Notes: generated by a model from the letters alone, not told the origin. A stretch of DNA of 61,550 nt from Burkholderia sp. SRS-W-2-2016 (GCF_001931485.1 NZ_MSDV01000007.1:1-61550), one strand, 5' to 3'. Shown: positions 21,277-31,192, numbered from the stretch's first letter. A program made the numbers and translations.

Positions 21277-22887
21277 TCAGCTCGCCGCCAGCTCCACCTT
21301 CGGCGAAAACGAATCGGCCTGCGCGATCGGCCAGTACTTCTCGAACAGCGAATAGCGATAGTTGCCGTTCAGCAGATCGTTCGGTTGCAGATACTTCAGC
21401 AGCTCCGACATCAGCCGCACCTCATGCGACGACACCCGCCGCACGATGTGATGCGCGCGCAGCTCGGCCGGATGCTTGAGCCCCGCGGCCTGGATGATCT
21501 CCTGCAACGCATGCAGCGTGTTGTGGTGGAAGCTGAACACGCGGTCCGCCTTGTCCGGCACCACCAGCGCGCGCTGGCGCACCGGGTCCTGGGTCGCGAC
21601 GCCGGTCGGGCAGCGGCCGGTGTGGCAGGTCTGCGCCTGGATGCAGCCGACCGCGAACATGAAGCCGCGCGCCGCGTTGACCCAGTCCGCGCCGATCGCG
21701 AGCGTCCTGGTGATATCGAACGCGGTGATCATCTTGCCGCTCGCGCCGATCCGGATGCGCTGGCGCAGGCCGATCCCGACCAGCGTGTTGTGCACCAGCA
21801 GCAGCCCTTCCTGCAACGGCACGCCGACGTGATCGGTGAATTCGAGCGGCGCCGCGCCGGTGCCGCCCTCTGCGCCGTCGACAACGATGAAGTCCGGCAG
21901 GATGCCGGTTTCCAGCATCGCCTTGGCAATGCCGAAGAATTCCCACGGATGGCCGATGCACAGCTTGAAGCCGGTCGGCTTGCCGCCCGACAGCGTGCGC
22001 AGCCGCTCGACGAATTCGAGCAGCTCGCGCGGCGTCGAGAACTCCGAGTGAGTGGCCGGCGAGATGCAGTCGCGGCCCATCGGCACGCCGCGCGTCTCGG
22101 CGATTTCCGGCGTGATCTTCGCGGCCGGCAGCACGCCGCCGTGACCCGGCTTCGCGCCTTGCGACAGCTTGATCTCGATCATCTTCACCTGCGGCTCGGC
22201 GGCCTGCTTCGCGAATTTCTCGGCGCTGAAGGTGCCGTCGTCGTTACGGCATCCGAAGTAACCGGACGCGATCTCCCAGATGATGTCGCCGCCGTGCACG
22301 CGGTGGTATTTCGACATCGAGCCTTCGCCGGTGTCGTGCGCGAAGTTGCCTTTCTTCGCGCCGAGGTTCAGCGCCATGATCGCGTTCGCGGACAGCGAAC
22401 CGAAGCTCATCGCCGATACGTTGAAGATCGACATCGAATAAGGCTGCGCGCGATCGGGGCCGACCACGATGCGGAAGTCGTGACCGTCGAGCCTCGTCGG
22501 CGCGAGCGAGTGGCTGATCCATTCGTGCGCGATCGCCTTGACGTCGAGCTCGGTGCCGTACGGCCGGCTGTCCACGTCGTTCTTCGCGCGCTGATAGACG
22601 ATGCTGCGCTGCGCGCGCGAGAACGGTTTTTCGTCGGTGTCGTTTTCGACGAAGTACTGACGGATTTCCGGGCGGATGAATTCGAAGATGAAGCGCAGAT
22701 GGCCCCACAGCGGGTAGTTGCGCAGGATCGCGTGGCGTTCCTGCTTCAGGTCGTACACGCCGAGCGCGACGAGCGCGACCGGCACGATGATCCAGAACCA
22801 CGACAGATGATGCGTCGCGGCGAGCGCGGCGCAGGCTGCGAACAGTGCGATCGCGCACCACATGGCCAGATAGCGTCGAGAAAACAT
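21277..22887 (-). CDS. Membrane-anchored FMN-binding glutamate synthase-like protein
   Basis: 536 residues. Two N-terminal hydrophobic segments (about 8-24 and 28-45) precede a full GltB-type synthase domain (about 90-490). The FMN/glutamate-binding core includes KPGHGG, DGAEGGTGAAP and GADWVNAARGFMFAVGC. The 3Fe-4S motif C-X5-C-X4-C is present (CIQAQTCHTGRC). There is no glutaminase domain, so it cannot by itself be a classical GOGAT; stand-alone proteins of this family are of unsettled function. ATG at 22887 has GGAG 5 nt upstream. The long leader carries a minisatellite. Confidence 0.88.
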   Translation of the reverse strand: MFSRRYLAMWCAIALFAACAALAATHHLSWFWIIVPVALVALGVYDLKQERHAILRNYPLWGHLRFIFEFIRPEIRQYFVENDTDEKPFSRAQRSIVYQRAKNDVDSRPYGTELDVKAIAHEWISHSLAPTRLDGHDFRIVVGPDRAQPYSMSIFNVSAMSFGSLSANAIMALNLGAKKGNFAHDTGEGSMSKYHRVHGGDIIWEIASGYFGCRNDDGTFSAEKFAKQAAEPQVKMIEIKLSQGAKPGHGGVLPAAKITPEIAETRGVPMGRDCISPATHSEFSTPRELLEFVERLRTLSGGKPTGFKLCIGHPWEFFGIAKAMLETGILPDFIVVDGAEGGTGAAPLEFTDHVGVPLQEGLLLVHNTLVGIGLRQRIRIGASGKMITAFDITRTLAIGADWVNAARGFMFAVGCIQAQTCHTGRCPTGVATQDPVRQRALVVPDKADRVFSFHHNTLHALQEIIQAAGLKHPAELRAHHIVRRVSSHEVRLMSELLKYLQPNDLLNGNYRYSLFEKYWPIAQADSFSPKVELAAS

Positions 22888-23444
22888 GGGGACTCCAGTG
22901 CAATGAAGATCGTTGCGGCGGGAGCGTCCGCGCGGGTGGCGCGGGCGGAATCCGTCGCGAAGGAAAACTGGCGGTCGCGGCTCACGGGACGGCGCACTTC
23001 AGACGAAAGGCGCGGCGCCCGTTGGCGCGAGCGCGCAGTGTGCGGACGTGGGAAGTCCGAAGCTAAGGCGTGCGAATCACCAACAGTCGCATGCGAAAGT
23101 GAAGCGGGTGTGAACGGGGAAAGTGACGCGGGCAGCGTGGGTGCGGCGAGTGGCGCACCGGAACGTGAAGCGAAGGCGCTGCGCGCAGCAAGCACGGCCG
23201 GCGCAGCAAGCACGGCAGGCGCAGCAAGCACGGCAAGCGCAGCAAGCACGGCAAGCGCAGCAAGCATGGCAAGCATGGCAAGCATGGCAAGCATGGCAAG
23301 CATGGCAAGCATGGCAAGCATGGCAAGCACGGCAAGCACGGCAAGCACGGCAAGCACGGCAAGCGCGGCAAGCGCGGCCGGCGCGGCGAGCGGCGGGCGT
23401 GTGCCGAAGCCACCCGGTCCGCCGCGCTCGCCGTTGCGCATCGC
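22888..23444. other. Intergenic region with minisatellite, glutamate synthase-like gene / mnmA
   Basis: 557 bases upstream of the glutamate synthase-like gene and downstream of mnmA. The part nearest mnmA is a 9-bp tandem array (separate entry); the rest shows no gene. Frames that run through it translate into simple peptides such as repeated M-A-S or L-A-M and have no family resemblance. Confidence 0.7.
23188..23391. repeat. 9-bp tandem repeat (minisatellite)
   Basis: About 22 units of nine bases. The core 23266-23364 is seven perfect copies of ATGGCAAGC followed by four of ACGGCAAGC. On the left the units alternate in an 18-bp higher-order form built on GCAGCAAGC and ACGGCARGC; on the right they decay to GCGGCAAGC, GCGGCCGGC and GCGGCGAGC. 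The graded variants show growth by duplication. It lies between same-strand genes, so any length change would alter the spacing or leader of the flavoprotein gene. Confidence 0.93.
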
Positions 23445-24683
23445 TCAACGCTCGCCCAGCAGCGCCGCTTTTTGCCGCGTGGCTTGCGGCTGGCCAGACG
23501 CGCGCTTGTGCGCCTGCTTGCGCCGTTGCGCGCGCGTTTGCGGCTCCGGCTGATCCTGCGGCAACTCGGCCGGCTGGCCGGTCACCGCGCGTTCGATGAT
23601 GCCGCCGCCCAGGCACACGTCGCCGTCGTACAGCACCGCCGATTGGCCCGGCGTGACTGCCCACTGCGCGGTTTCGAAGCTCAGCTCGAACAGGCCGTCG
23701 CCGATGGCGGACGTACCTGCGGCGGCATTGAAGGTGCACGCCGCATCGGCTTGCCGGTAGCGCGTTTTCGCGCCGCACGCGAAGCCTTCGGCCGGCGGCT
23801 CGCCCGCGACCCAGCTGGTATTGCCGGCTACCAGCGTATTGCACAGCAGCCACGGATGATCGTGGCCCTGCGCGACGTACAGCGTATTGCTCGCAATGTC
23901 CTTGCCGGCCGCGAACCACGGCTCGCCGCTACCGTCCTTGCTGCCGCCCAGACCGATGCCCTTGCGCTGGCCGAACGTGTAGAACGCGAGGCCGATGTGC
24001 TCACCGACGGTCTTGCCGTCGGTGGTCTTCATCGGGCCCGGTTTGGTCGGCAGATAGCGGTTCAGGAAGTCGCGGAACGGCCGCTCGCCGATGAAGCAGA
24101 TGCCGGTCGAATCCTTCTTCTTCGCGTTCGGCAGACCGATCTTCTCGGCGATCTCGCGCACCTGGGTCTTCGGAATCTCGCCGAGCGGAAACAGCGTCTT
24201 CGACAGTTGCGCCTGGTTCAGCCGGTGCAGGAAGTACGACTGGTCCTTCGTGTGATCGAGCGCCTTCAGCAGCTCGAAGCGGCCGTTGTTTTCACGCACG
24301 CGCGCATAGTGGCCGGTCGCGATGGTTTCCGCGCCGAGCGACATCGCGTGATCGAGAAAGGCCTTGAACTTGATTTCGGCGTTGCACAGCACGTCCGGGT
24401 TCGGCGTGCGGCCGGCCGAGTATTCGCGCAGGAATTCGGCGAACACGCGGTCCTTGTATTCGGCCGCGAAGTTGACCGCCTCGACGTCGATGCCGATCAG
24501 GTCCGCGACCGACACCACGTCGATCCAGTCCTGCCGCGTCGAGCAGTATTCGCTGTCGTCGTCGTCTTCCCAGTTCTTCATGAACAGGCCGACCACGTCG
24601 TAGCCCTGTTCCTTCAGCAGCCACGCGGTAACCGACGAATCGACGCCGCCCGACATGCCTACTACGACTTTACGCTTGCTCAT
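23445..24683 (-). CDS. mnmA: tRNA-specific 2-thiouridylase MnmA
   Basis: 412 residues. The ATP-binding PP-loop GMSGGVDSS is at the N-terminus and the two catalytic cysteines are in [11 protein letters not shown] and [12 protein letters not shown]. MnmA thiolates U34 of tRNA-Lys, -Glu and -Gln. The last about 40 residues (from [20 protein letters not shown]) form a basic, Gln/Ala-rich tail beyond the usual end of the enzyme. The nudJ-like gene lies upstream on the same strand, the same neighbour as in E. coli (nudJ-mnmA). Confidence 0.95.
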   Translation of the reverse strand: MSKRKVVVGMSGGVDSSVTAWLLKEQGYDVVGLFMKNWEDDDDSEYCSTRQDWIDVVSVADLIGIDVEAVNFAAEYKDRVFAEFLREYSAGRTPNPDVLCNAEIKFKAFLDHAMSLGAETIATGHYARVRENNGRFELLKALDHTKDQSYFLHRLNQAQLSKTLFPLGEIPKTQVREIAEKIGLPNAKKKDSTGICFIGERPFRDFLNRYLPTKPGPMKTTDGKTVGEHIGLAFYTFGQRKGIGLGGSKDGSGEPWFAAGKDIASNTLYVAQGHDHPWLLCNTLVAGNTSWVAGEPPAEGFACGAKTRYRQADAACTFNAAAGTSAIGDGLFELSFETAQWAVTPGQSAVLYDGDVCLGGGIIERAVTGQPAELPQDQPEPQTRAQRRKQAHKRASGQPQATRQKAALLGER

Positions 24684-24816
24684 AAGGTACTCACTGGGTG
24701 CTGCATCACTGCGTGGATCTGTGGGGTGGCCGCGCGTGGCGGCCTTGCCGTAATGACTGGATGATTGCGCCGCGGTTCTGTCCGCGCTCGTACTGCCTGG
24801 GTTCTACCGCTGGCTT

Positions 24817-25296
24817 CTACCGTCTGGGCCCGACCGAATGCGTATGCACGAAGTCGAGCGGAAAACGCCGGCCGTCCAGGTAATCGTCGATACATTGCAT
24901 CACCAGCGGCGTGCGATGCCGCTCGGGGCACGCGCGCAGTTCGTCGGCGCTCATCCACACGGTGCGGACGATATCGGCGTCGAGCGCGAGCGCGGGGTCC
25001 GCGTCGCCGCCCGCGCCGCAATAGGTGAAGCGCAGGTACGTGGTGCCCTCGCGGGCCGGCCGTTCGAAGTGGGTCATGTACATGCCGACCAGGGCCTCGG
25101 GCACGAACGGGTGGGCGGTTTCCTCGAGCGTTTCGCGGATCACCGCTTCCAGCAAGGTTTCGCCCGCCTCCAGATGGCCGGCGGGCTGGTTCAGGCGCAA
25201 GCCGGCGGACGTGTGTTCCTCGACCAGCAGGAAGCGTCCGTCACGCTCGACGATCGCCGCGACGGTCACGTGCGGCAGCCAGGTTTCCGGTTTCAT
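24817..25296 (-). CDS. nudJ: NUDIX hydrolase, NudJ-like
   Basis: 159 residues. The Nudix box runs from GHLEAGETLLEAV to REtLEET, with Ala where the final Gly is usual. Length, the start HVTVAAIVERDGRFLLVEE and the place directly upstream of mnmA agree with NudJ, a phosphatase acting on HMP-pyrophosphate and nucleoside di/triphosphates. The exact substrate is inferred. It is divergent from pntAA. Confidence 0.85.
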   Translation of the reverse strand: MKPETWLPHVTVAAIVERDGRFLLVEEHTSAGLRLNQPAGHLEAGETLLEAVIRETLEETAHPFVPEALVGMYMTHFERPAREGTTYLRFTYCGAGGDADPALALDADIVRTVWMSADELRACPERHRTPLVMQCIDDYLDGRRFPLDFVHTHSVGPRR

Positions 25297-25464
25297 GGCT
25301 GCGCATTTTACCGGTTATGGGCGGCGCCTGCCGGGCGGCGGGCCGCGCCGCACCATGAGCGGCCGGCGGGCGCGCCAGGGCCGGTCGGAGCGGGTGCCGG
25401 AACCGGCCGGCGGCCGCTGCCGGACCCGCCGGCAGACGCCCCGCACCCCAGCATTGACCCCGAT

Positions 25465-25493
25465 TTTTGCGCCGTGGCGCTTTCGGTTACAGT
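25465..25493 (+). promoter_or_regulatory. Weak candidate sigma70 promoter for the pnt operon
   Basis: TTTTGC (25465-25470), a 17-bp spacer and TACAGT (25488-25493) lie 87 bp before the pntAA start, in the 283-bp divergent gap. Both boxes are poor matches; the spacing is what recommends it. Confidence 0.28.
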
Positions 25494-25579
25494 GGGGCCT
25501 GCGTTAGCCGTTGCATTTGCAAGCCGGCGTGCCTCGTCGGCAGCTCTGTCGTCAAACAGGAAGTCGAGGAGGAACCACG

Positions 25580-26722
25580 ATGCACATCGGAGTGCCAGCC
25601 GAGACGCGCGCGCATGAAACCCGCGTGGCCGCGACGCCCGAAACGGTCAAGAAGTACGTGGCGCAAGGCCACCGGGTGACCCTCCAGAGCGGCGCCGGCG
25701 CCGGCGCCAGCTTTCCCGACGACGCCTATACGGCGGCCGGCGCGGAAATCGTCGATGCCGCCACCGCGTTCGGCGCCGACCTCGTCCTCAAAGTCCAGTC
25801 CCCCACCGATTCCGAACTGCCGCTGCTCAAGCGCGGCGCGACGCTGGTCGGCATGCTCGATCCGTTCAACGCCGACAACGCGGGCAAGCTCGCCGAGGCC
25901 GGCGTGACCGCGTTCGCGCTCGAAGCGGCGCCGCGCACGACCCGCGCGCAGAGCCTCGACGTGCTGTCGTCGCAGGCGAACATCGCCGGCTACAAGGCGG
26001 TGCTGCTCGCGGCGACGCTCTATCCGCGCTTCATGCCGATGCTGATGACCGCGGCCGGCACCGTGAAGGCCGCCCGCGTGCTGATTCTCGGCGCGGGTGT
26101 GGCCGGCCTGCAGGCGATTGCGACCGCGAAGCGGCTGGGCGCGGTGATCGAGGCGTCGGACGTGCGACCGGCGGTGAAGGAGCAGATCGAATCGCTTGGC
26201 GCGAAGTTTCTCGACGTGCCGTACGAAACCGACGAAGAGCGCGAGGCCGCGCAGGGTGTGGGCGGCTACGCGCGGCCGATGCCGCCGTCCTGGCTCGCGC
26301 GCCAGTCGGCGCTGGTCCACGAGCGCGCGAAGCAGGCCGACGTGGTGATTTCGACCGCGCTGATTCCGGGCCGCGCGGCGCCGACGCTGATTTCGGTCGA
26401 AACCGTGCAGGCGATGAAACCCGGCTCGGTGCTGGTCGACCTCGCAGCCGGCCGCGGCGCGGAGTACGAAGGGCGGCGCGGCGGCAACTGTCCGCTGACC
26501 GAAGCGGATCAGGTGGTGGTGCGCTACGGCGTGCAACTGGTCGGCTATACGAATCTGGCCGCGATGGTGCCGGCCGATGCGTCGTCGCTGTACGCGCGCA
26601 ATCTGCTCGACTTCCTGAAGCTGATCGTCACGAAGGAAGGCACGTTGAACATCGATCTCGCGGACGACATCGTCGCGGCCACGCTGCTGGCGCGCGACGG
26701 TCAGGTCACGCGCAAGGCATAG
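25580..26722 (+). CDS. pntAA: NAD(P) transhydrogenase alpha subunit, part 1 (domain I)
   Basis: 380 residues from ATG at 25580, with GAGGAGG about 7 nt upstream. It holds the alanine dehydrogenase/PNT N-terminal domain ([19 protein letters not shown]) and the NAD-binding domain with [18 protein letters not shown]. It is the cytoplasmic NAD(H)-binding dI of proton-translocating transhydrogenase; the membrane part of the alpha subunit is a separate gene here, as in other split-type operons. The enzyme couples the proton gradient to NADPH formation. Confidence 0.95.
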   Translation: MHIGVPAETRAHETRVAATPETVKKYVAQGHRVTLQSGAGAGASFPDDAYTAAGAEIVDAATAFGADLVLKVQSPTDSELPLLKRGATLVGMLDPFNADNAGKLAEAGVTAFALEAAPRTTRAQSLDVLSSQANIAGYKAVLLAATLYPRFMPMLMTAAGTVKAARVLILGAGVAGLQAIATAKRLGAVIEASDVRPAVKEQIESLGAKFLDVPYETDEEREAAQGVGGYARPMPPSWLARQSALVHERAKQADVVISTALIPGRAAPTLISVETVQAMKPGSVLVDLAAGRGAEYEGRRGGNCPLTEADQVVVRYGVQLVGYTNLAAMVPADASSLYARNLLDFLKLIVTKEGTLNIDLADDIVAATLLARDGQVTRKA

Positions 26723-26735
26723 GGAGGCGGCGGCG

Positions 26736-27062
26736 ATGGAAGTCATCAATCACACCGTGATCAATCTGATCATCTTCGTGCTGGCGATCTACGTCGGCTA
26801 TCACGTGGTCTGGAACGTCACGCCCGCGCTGCACACGCCGCTGATGGCGGTGACCAATGCGATTTCGGCGATCGTGATCGTCGGCGCGATGCTCGCGGCG
26901 GGGCTCACGGTCGGCGGCGCGGGCAAGTTCTTCGGCACGGTCGCGGTCGCGCTCGCGGCGGTCAACGTGTTCGGCGGCTTTCTCGTCACCAGACGAATGC
27001 TGGAGATGTTCAAGAAGAAGGAACCGAAGAAGCTCCCGGTGGCCGGCAAGGAGGGTGCGTAA
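26736..27062 (+). CDS. pntAB: NAD(P) transhydrogenase alpha subunit, part 2 (membrane)
   Basis: 108 residues with three to four membrane helices (about 5-25, 35-55 and 58-85) and a basic tail MFKKKEPKK. It is the membrane portion of the alpha subunit. It begins 14 bp after pntAA and its stop abuts the pntB start. Confidence 0.93.
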   Translation: MEVINHTVINLIIFVLAIYVGYHVVWNVTPALHTPLMAVTNAISAIVIVGAMLAAGLTVGGAGKFFGTVAVALAAVNVFGGFLVTRRMLEMFKKKEPKKLPVAGKEGA

Positions 27063-28514
27063 ATGAGCCTGAACGTCGTCACGCTGCTGTATCTGGTCGC
27101 CTCGGTCTGCTTCATCCAGGCGCTCAAGGGGCTGTCCAATCCGAAGACCGCGCGCATCGGCAATACCTTCGGGATGGTCGGGATGGCGATCGCGATCCTG
27201 ACCACGATCGCGCTGATCTCGCGCCAGGCCGAAGTGCTCGGCTCGAACCTGGGTCTCGGGCTCGGTCTGCTGCTGTTCGGGCTGGTGGTCGGCGGCGCGG
27301 TCGGCGCGTTCGTCGCCGCGCGCGTCGAGATGACCAAGATGCCGGAACTGGTCGCGGCGATGCACTCGCTGATCGGTCTGGCGGCCGTGTGTATCGCGTA
27401 CGCGGTGGTGTCGGAGCCGGCCGCGTTCGGCCTCGCCGATCCCGACTACCCGATTCCGGGCTTCCTGCCGTTCGGCAACCGGATCGAGCTGTTTATCGGC
27501 ACCTTCGTCGGCGCGATCACGTTCTCCGGTTCGGTGATCGCGTTCGGCAAGCTGTCGGGCAAGTACAAGTTCCGGCTCTTTCAGGGCGCGCCGGTCACCT
27601 ACGGCGGCCAGCATCTGATCAACCTGATGCTCGCCATTGCGATGGTCGGCTTCGGCATCCTGTTCTTTCTCACGCAGTCGTGGCTGCCGTTCATCATCAT
27701 GACGATCATCGCGTTCGTGTTAGGCGTGCTGATCATCATCCCGATCGGCGGCGCGGACATGCCGGTGGTCGTGTCGATGCTGAACTCGTACTCGGGCTGG
27801 GCGGCGGCGGGCATCGGCTTCTCGCTGAACAATCCGATGCTGATCATCGCCGGCTCGCTGGTCGGCTCGTCGGGCGCGATCCTGTCGTACATCATGTGCC
27901 GCGCGATGAACCGCTCGTTCTTCAACGTGATCCTCGGCGGCTTCGGCAACGAGCCGGGCGCGGCGGCGGGCGGCTCGGCGGAGCAGCGTCCGGTTAAATC
28001 GGGTTCGGCCGACGACGCGTCGTTCATGCTCGGCAACGCGGAGACCGTGGTGATCGTGCCGGGTTATGGTCTGGCGGTCGCGCGCGCGCAGCATGCGCTG
28101 AAGGAATTGACTGACAAGCTGGTCGAGAAGGGCATCGAGGTGAAGTACGCGATTCACCCGGTGGCCGGGCGGATGCCGGGGCATATGAACGTGCTGCTCG
28201 CGGAAGCCGAAGTGCCGTACGACATGGTCTACGAGATGGAGGACATCAACGGCGAGTTCGGTCAGGTCGACGTGGTGCTGGTGCTCGGCGCGAACGACGT
28301 GGTCAATCCGGCCGCGAAGAACGATCCGAAGTCGCCGATCGCGGGGATGCCGATCATCGAGGCGTACAAGGCGCGCACGGTGATCGTCAACAAGCGTTCG
28401 ATGGCCGCCGGCTACGCGGGGCTCGACAACGACCTGTTCTACATGGACAAGACGATGATGGTGTTCGGCGACGCGAAGAAGGTGATCGAGGATATGGTGA
28501 AGGCGGTCGAATAA
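27063..28514 (+). CDS. pntB: NAD(P) transhydrogenase beta subunit
   Basis: 483 residues. About eight membrane helices (1-270) are followed by the NADP-binding domain III (about 305-480) with the signature VIVPGYGLAVARAQHAL and AIHPVAGRMPGHMNVLLAEA. The ATG directly follows the pntAB stop. With PntAA and PntAB it completes the transhydrogenase. A strong terminator follows. Confidence 0.95.
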   Translation: MSLNVVTLLYLVASVCFIQALKGLSNPKTARIGNTFGMVGMAIAILTTIALISRQAEVLGSNLGLGLGLLLFGLVVGGAVGAFVAARVEMTKMPELVAAMHSLIGLAAVCIAYAVVSEPAAFGLADPDYPIPGFLPFGNRIELFIGTFVGAITFSGSVIAFGKLSGKYKFRLFQGAPVTYGGQHLINLMLAIAMVGFGILFFLTQSWLPFIIMTIIAFVLGVLIIIPIGGADMPVVVSMLNSYSGWAAAGIGFSLNNPMLIIAGSLVGSSGAILSYIMCRAMNRSFFNVILGGFGNEPGAAAGGSAEQRPVKSGSADDASFMLGNAETVVIVPGYGLAVARAQHALKELTDKLVEKGIEVKYAIHPVAGRMPGHMNVLLAEAEVPYDMVYEMEDINGEFGQVDVVLVLGANDVVNPAAKNDPKSPIAGMPIIEAYKARTVIVNKRSMAAGYAGLDNDLFYMDKTMMVFGDAKKVIEDMVKAVE

Positions 28515-28543
28515 GGCCTTCGCTGCGGCTAACTCGCAACAGG

Positions 28544-28573
28544 ATCGCGGCGCCCCACGCCGCGATTTTTTTT
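28544..28573 (+). terminator. Intrinsic terminator of the pnt operon
   Basis: Stem ATCGCGGCG (28544-28552) pairs with CGCCGCGAT (28558-28566), with a 5-nt loop followed by an eight-T tract to 28573. It also ends 3 bp before the stop of the convergent WYL regulator. Confidence 0.9.
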
Positions 28574-28575
28574 GC

Positions 28576-29262
28576 CTAGCGCGATTTCGCGTTCACGTGG
28601 CGCAGCAGATCGGCGAGCCGTCTGCCTTCCTGATCCGGATAGGTTTCGAGTACTTCGAGCGCGTCGATCTTTTCCAGTCCGAAGTTACGGAAGTCGCCGC
28701 GCAGTTCGCACCATGCGCCGAGTGTCCAGCGCGCACCCCAGTACGCGAGCGCGAGCGGCCACACGCGCCGTTCGGTGGCCGCGCCGTTCGCGTCGATGTA
28801 CGCGAAGCGCACCACGTGACGGGCGTCGATCGCGCGATGCAGCGTGTCGAGCTGCGCGCCAAAATCCCCTTTGATATGAAACGACGGCGCGAAGATCGCC
28901 AGCCGTTCGAGCGTCGCGCGCTTGTCGGCGGGCATCGCCGATGCGATTTTCGCGAGCGCCCCACGCGCGCCGCTCGCGAAGCCGGCGCCGCCCCACGATT
29001 CGAGCATCCGCGCGCCGGCCGCGAGCGCGGCGAGTTCGTCGGCGGTGAAGGTGAGCGGCGGCAGACTCGCGGAGCGCGACAGCCGGTAGCCGATGCCCGC
29101 CTCGCCTTCGATTGGCACCCCTGACAATTGCAGATCGCGCACGTCGCGATAGACGGTACGCAGCGAAATGTTCAGCCAGTCGGCCAGTTGCCGCGCGGTG
29201 GTCAGACGGCGGCCGCGCAGCAGCTCGGCGATCTGGAACAGGCGGTCGGCGCGGCGCGTCAT
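28576..29262 (-). CDS. YafY-type HTH-WYL transcriptional regulator
   Basis: 228 residues from ATG at 29262, chosen because MTRRADRLFQIAELLRGRR is the family's standard opening; the frame extends further without support. A DeoR-like winged helix (about 5-60, RQLADWLNISLRTVYRDVRDL) is followed by a WYL domain (about 130-215), thought to bind small effectors. It lies 109 bp behind a VOC-protein gene on the same strand, a common pairing. Confidence 0.87.
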   Translation of the reverse strand: MTRRADRLFQIAELLRGRRLTTARQLADWLNISLRTVYRDVRDLQLSGVPIEGEAGIGYRLSRSASLPPLTFTADELAALAAGARMLESWGGAGFASGARGALAKIASAMPADKRATLERLAIFAPSFHIKGDFGAQLDTLHRAIDARHVVRFAYIDANGAATERRVWPLALAYWGARWTLGAWCELRGDFRNFGLEKIDALEVLETYPDQEGRRLADLLRHVNAKSR

Positions 29263-29371
29263 CGTGGGCGTCGGGTAGAGGAGGAGGGGGACGGTCCCGC
29301 GATGATAGCGCCGCATGATGGCCTGCGCTTCCGTTGCGACGGCGGGCGTTCGAGCTTCGCGCGGCCGTTGC

Positions 29372-29752
29372 CTAGTTGGTCAGCGAATGCAGGCCGAGCC
29401 GGTTGCCTTCGCTATCGGTGAAGAACGCGATGTAGCCGATATCCTGCGGCAGCTTGATCACCGGCCCGTCGCTCCTGCCGCCGGCCTTTTCGATCCGCGC
29501 GAGCGCGGCGTCGACGGTGGGCTGCGCGTTCAGGTAGACGATCACGCCGCCCGCGACGGGCTTCAGCGCCGGGTTATGAACGATCGCGCCGCCGCTGGCC
29601 GGCTCCTCGTACTTGAACACCGCGATCGGCTGGCCGCCGAACTCCTGGCGGTTCAGCGTGGTGGCGAACGCGGCTTCGTAGAAGCGCACCGCGCGGTCGA
29701 AATCGACGGACGGAATCTCGAACCACGCAACGACTTTGGGCAAGGCGGACAT
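29372..29752 (-). CDS. VOC-family (glyoxalase/bleomycin-resistance fold) protein
   Basis: 126 residues with two beta-alpha-beta-beta-beta modules: VVAWFEIPSVDFDRAVRFYEAAF opens the first and GGVIVYLNAQPTVDAALARIEKAGG the second. The family includes dioxygenases, isomerases and drug-binding proteins, and the reaction here cannot be assigned. It is probably co-transcribed with the WYL regulator downstream. Confidence 0.83.
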   Translation of the reverse strand: MSALPKVVAWFEIPSVDFDRAVRFYEAAFATTLNRQEFGGQPIAVFKYEEPASGGAIVHNPALKPVAGGVIVYLNAQPTVDAALARIEKAGGRSDGPVIKLPQDIGYIAFFTDSEGNRLGLHSLTN

Positions 29753-29872
29753 GACACTCTCCTTCGGATGGCAGTAGGCCGGTTCAGCGCCGGATGGCGT
29801 GAGAAGGAGTGTGCGGGGGTGCTGCTGACAGCGTGGTGTCAGCAGGGCGGTGAGTCTGTCAGGATTCGTCGA

Positions 29873-31177
29873 TCAGGTTTCCTTCGTCACGACGATCAGC
29901 AACACCGACAACGCCGCCGCGACCACCAGCATCACCGACATCGCGACCATCCCCGCGAAGAACGAATGCGTGGCGTCCTTCAGCACGCCGACCATCCACG
30001 GTCCGACATAACCGCCGAGGCTGCCGGTCGCGTTGATGAAGGCCATCCCGCCCGCCGCGGCGACGCCGCTCAGATAGCGCGACGGCAGGCTGTAGAACGC
30101 CGGCCGCGCGGAACTCAGGCCGATCACCGCGAGCACGATGCCGACCATCGCCGGTGCGAGCGCATCGAACAGCACCGAGAAGCCGAGCCCGACCGCCGCC
30201 ACGAGGCACGCGGCGACGAGGTGCAGCACATGGCGTCCCGAGCGGTCCATCCAGCGCGCCCAGCCGATCATCACGACCGCCGCGATCAGATACGGCAAGC
30301 CCGACAGAAAGCCGACCAGCATATTCGACAGGCCGTGTCCTTTCAGAATCAGCGGCAGCCAGATCGCGATCCCGTTGATGCCGATCCAGTAGCTGAACAG
30401 GATGCCGGTCATGATCCACACCTTCGGATCGCGCAGCGCCGCGCCGAAGTTCTTCTGGGCAATGCGCGCGTTCTCCTGTTCGAGCGCGTCGATCAGCGCG
30501 CCGCGCTCGTCTTCGGTCAGCCAGCTTGCCTGCTGCGGCCGGTCGCGCAGCAACAGCAAGGTCAGCACGCCGAGCACGCAGGCGGGCAGTCCTTCGAGCA
30601 GGAACAGCCACTGCCAGCCGCGCAATCCGGCGATGCCGTCCATCGTCATGATCGCGACCGACAGCGGTCCGCCGACCACCGACGAAAGCGGAATCGCGAC
30701 GAGGAACCACGCGAGAATCTTCACCCGGTTGCGCGCCGGGAACCAGCACGACAGATAGAACAGCACGCCCGGAAAGAAGCCCGCTTCGGCCGCGCCGGTC
30801 AGAATCCGCAGCACGTAGAAGCTGGTCGGGCCGCCGACGAACGCGCACGCGCTCGCCAGGAGTCCCCACGAAATCATGATCCGCGCGAGCCAGCGACGCG
30901 CGCCGAAGCGATACAACGCGAGATTGCTCGGCACTTCGAGCAGGCAATAGCCGATGAAGAACATCCCCGCCGCCGCGCCGAACTGGCTGTTCGTCAGGCC
31001 GAGATCGTGATTCATCGTCAGCGCGGCGAAGCCGATGTTGGTGCGGTCGATGTAATTGAAGAAGTAGCCGATCGCGAGCAGCGGCACGAGCCGCAGCAGG
31101 TTCTTGCGCGACGCGCTTTGCAGCGCGCTCTCGGCTGCGCCGGCAAGTGGCGCGGCGGACAACGGGGATGAGGACAT
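29873..31177 (-). CDS. MFS transporter, anion:cation symporter (ACS) family
   Basis: 434 residues, twelve membrane helices. The motif FNYIDRTNIGFAAL in helix 1 and the LLEVPSNLALYRFGARRWLAR loop are typical of ACS carriers for organic anions such as hexuronates, tartrate, phthalate and 4-hydroxyphenylacetate. It is the last gene of the seven-gene catabolic operon, 15 bp after the LigI-like gene. A paralogue (37949-39328) lies beyond the LysR gene. Confidence 0.9.
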   Translation of the reverse strand: MSSSPLSAAPLAGAAESALQSASRKNLLRLVPLLAIGYFFNYIDRTNIGFAALTMNHDLGLTNSQFGAAAGMFFIGYCLLEVPSNLALYRFGARRWLARIMISWGLLASACAFVGGPTSFYVLRILTGAAEAGFFPGVLFYLSCWFPARNRVKILAWFLVAIPLSSVVGGPLSVAIMTMDGIAGLRGWQWLFLLEGLPACVLGVLTLLLLRDRPQQASWLTEDERGALIDALEQENARIAQKNFGAALRDPKVWIMTGILFSYWIGINGIAIWLPLILKGHGLSNMLVGFLSGLPYLIAAVVMIGWARWMDRSGRHVLHLVAACLVAAVGLGFSVLFDALAPAMVGIVLAVIGLSSARPAFYSLPSRYLSGVAAAGGMAFINATGSLGGYVGPWMVGVLKDATHSFFAGMVAMSVMLVVAAALSVLLIVVTKET

Positions 31178-31192
31178 GGGATTTACTCGGTG

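Noticed and set aside
23188..23391. CRISPR array
   Set aside because: Units are 9 bp and directly adjoining, with no spacers and no cas genes.
21235..23553. Plus-strand 772-residue frame running through the minisatellite
   Set aside because: Most of it is antisense to the flavoprotein gene; the rest encodes only simple repeats. No ribosome-binding site or homology is visible.
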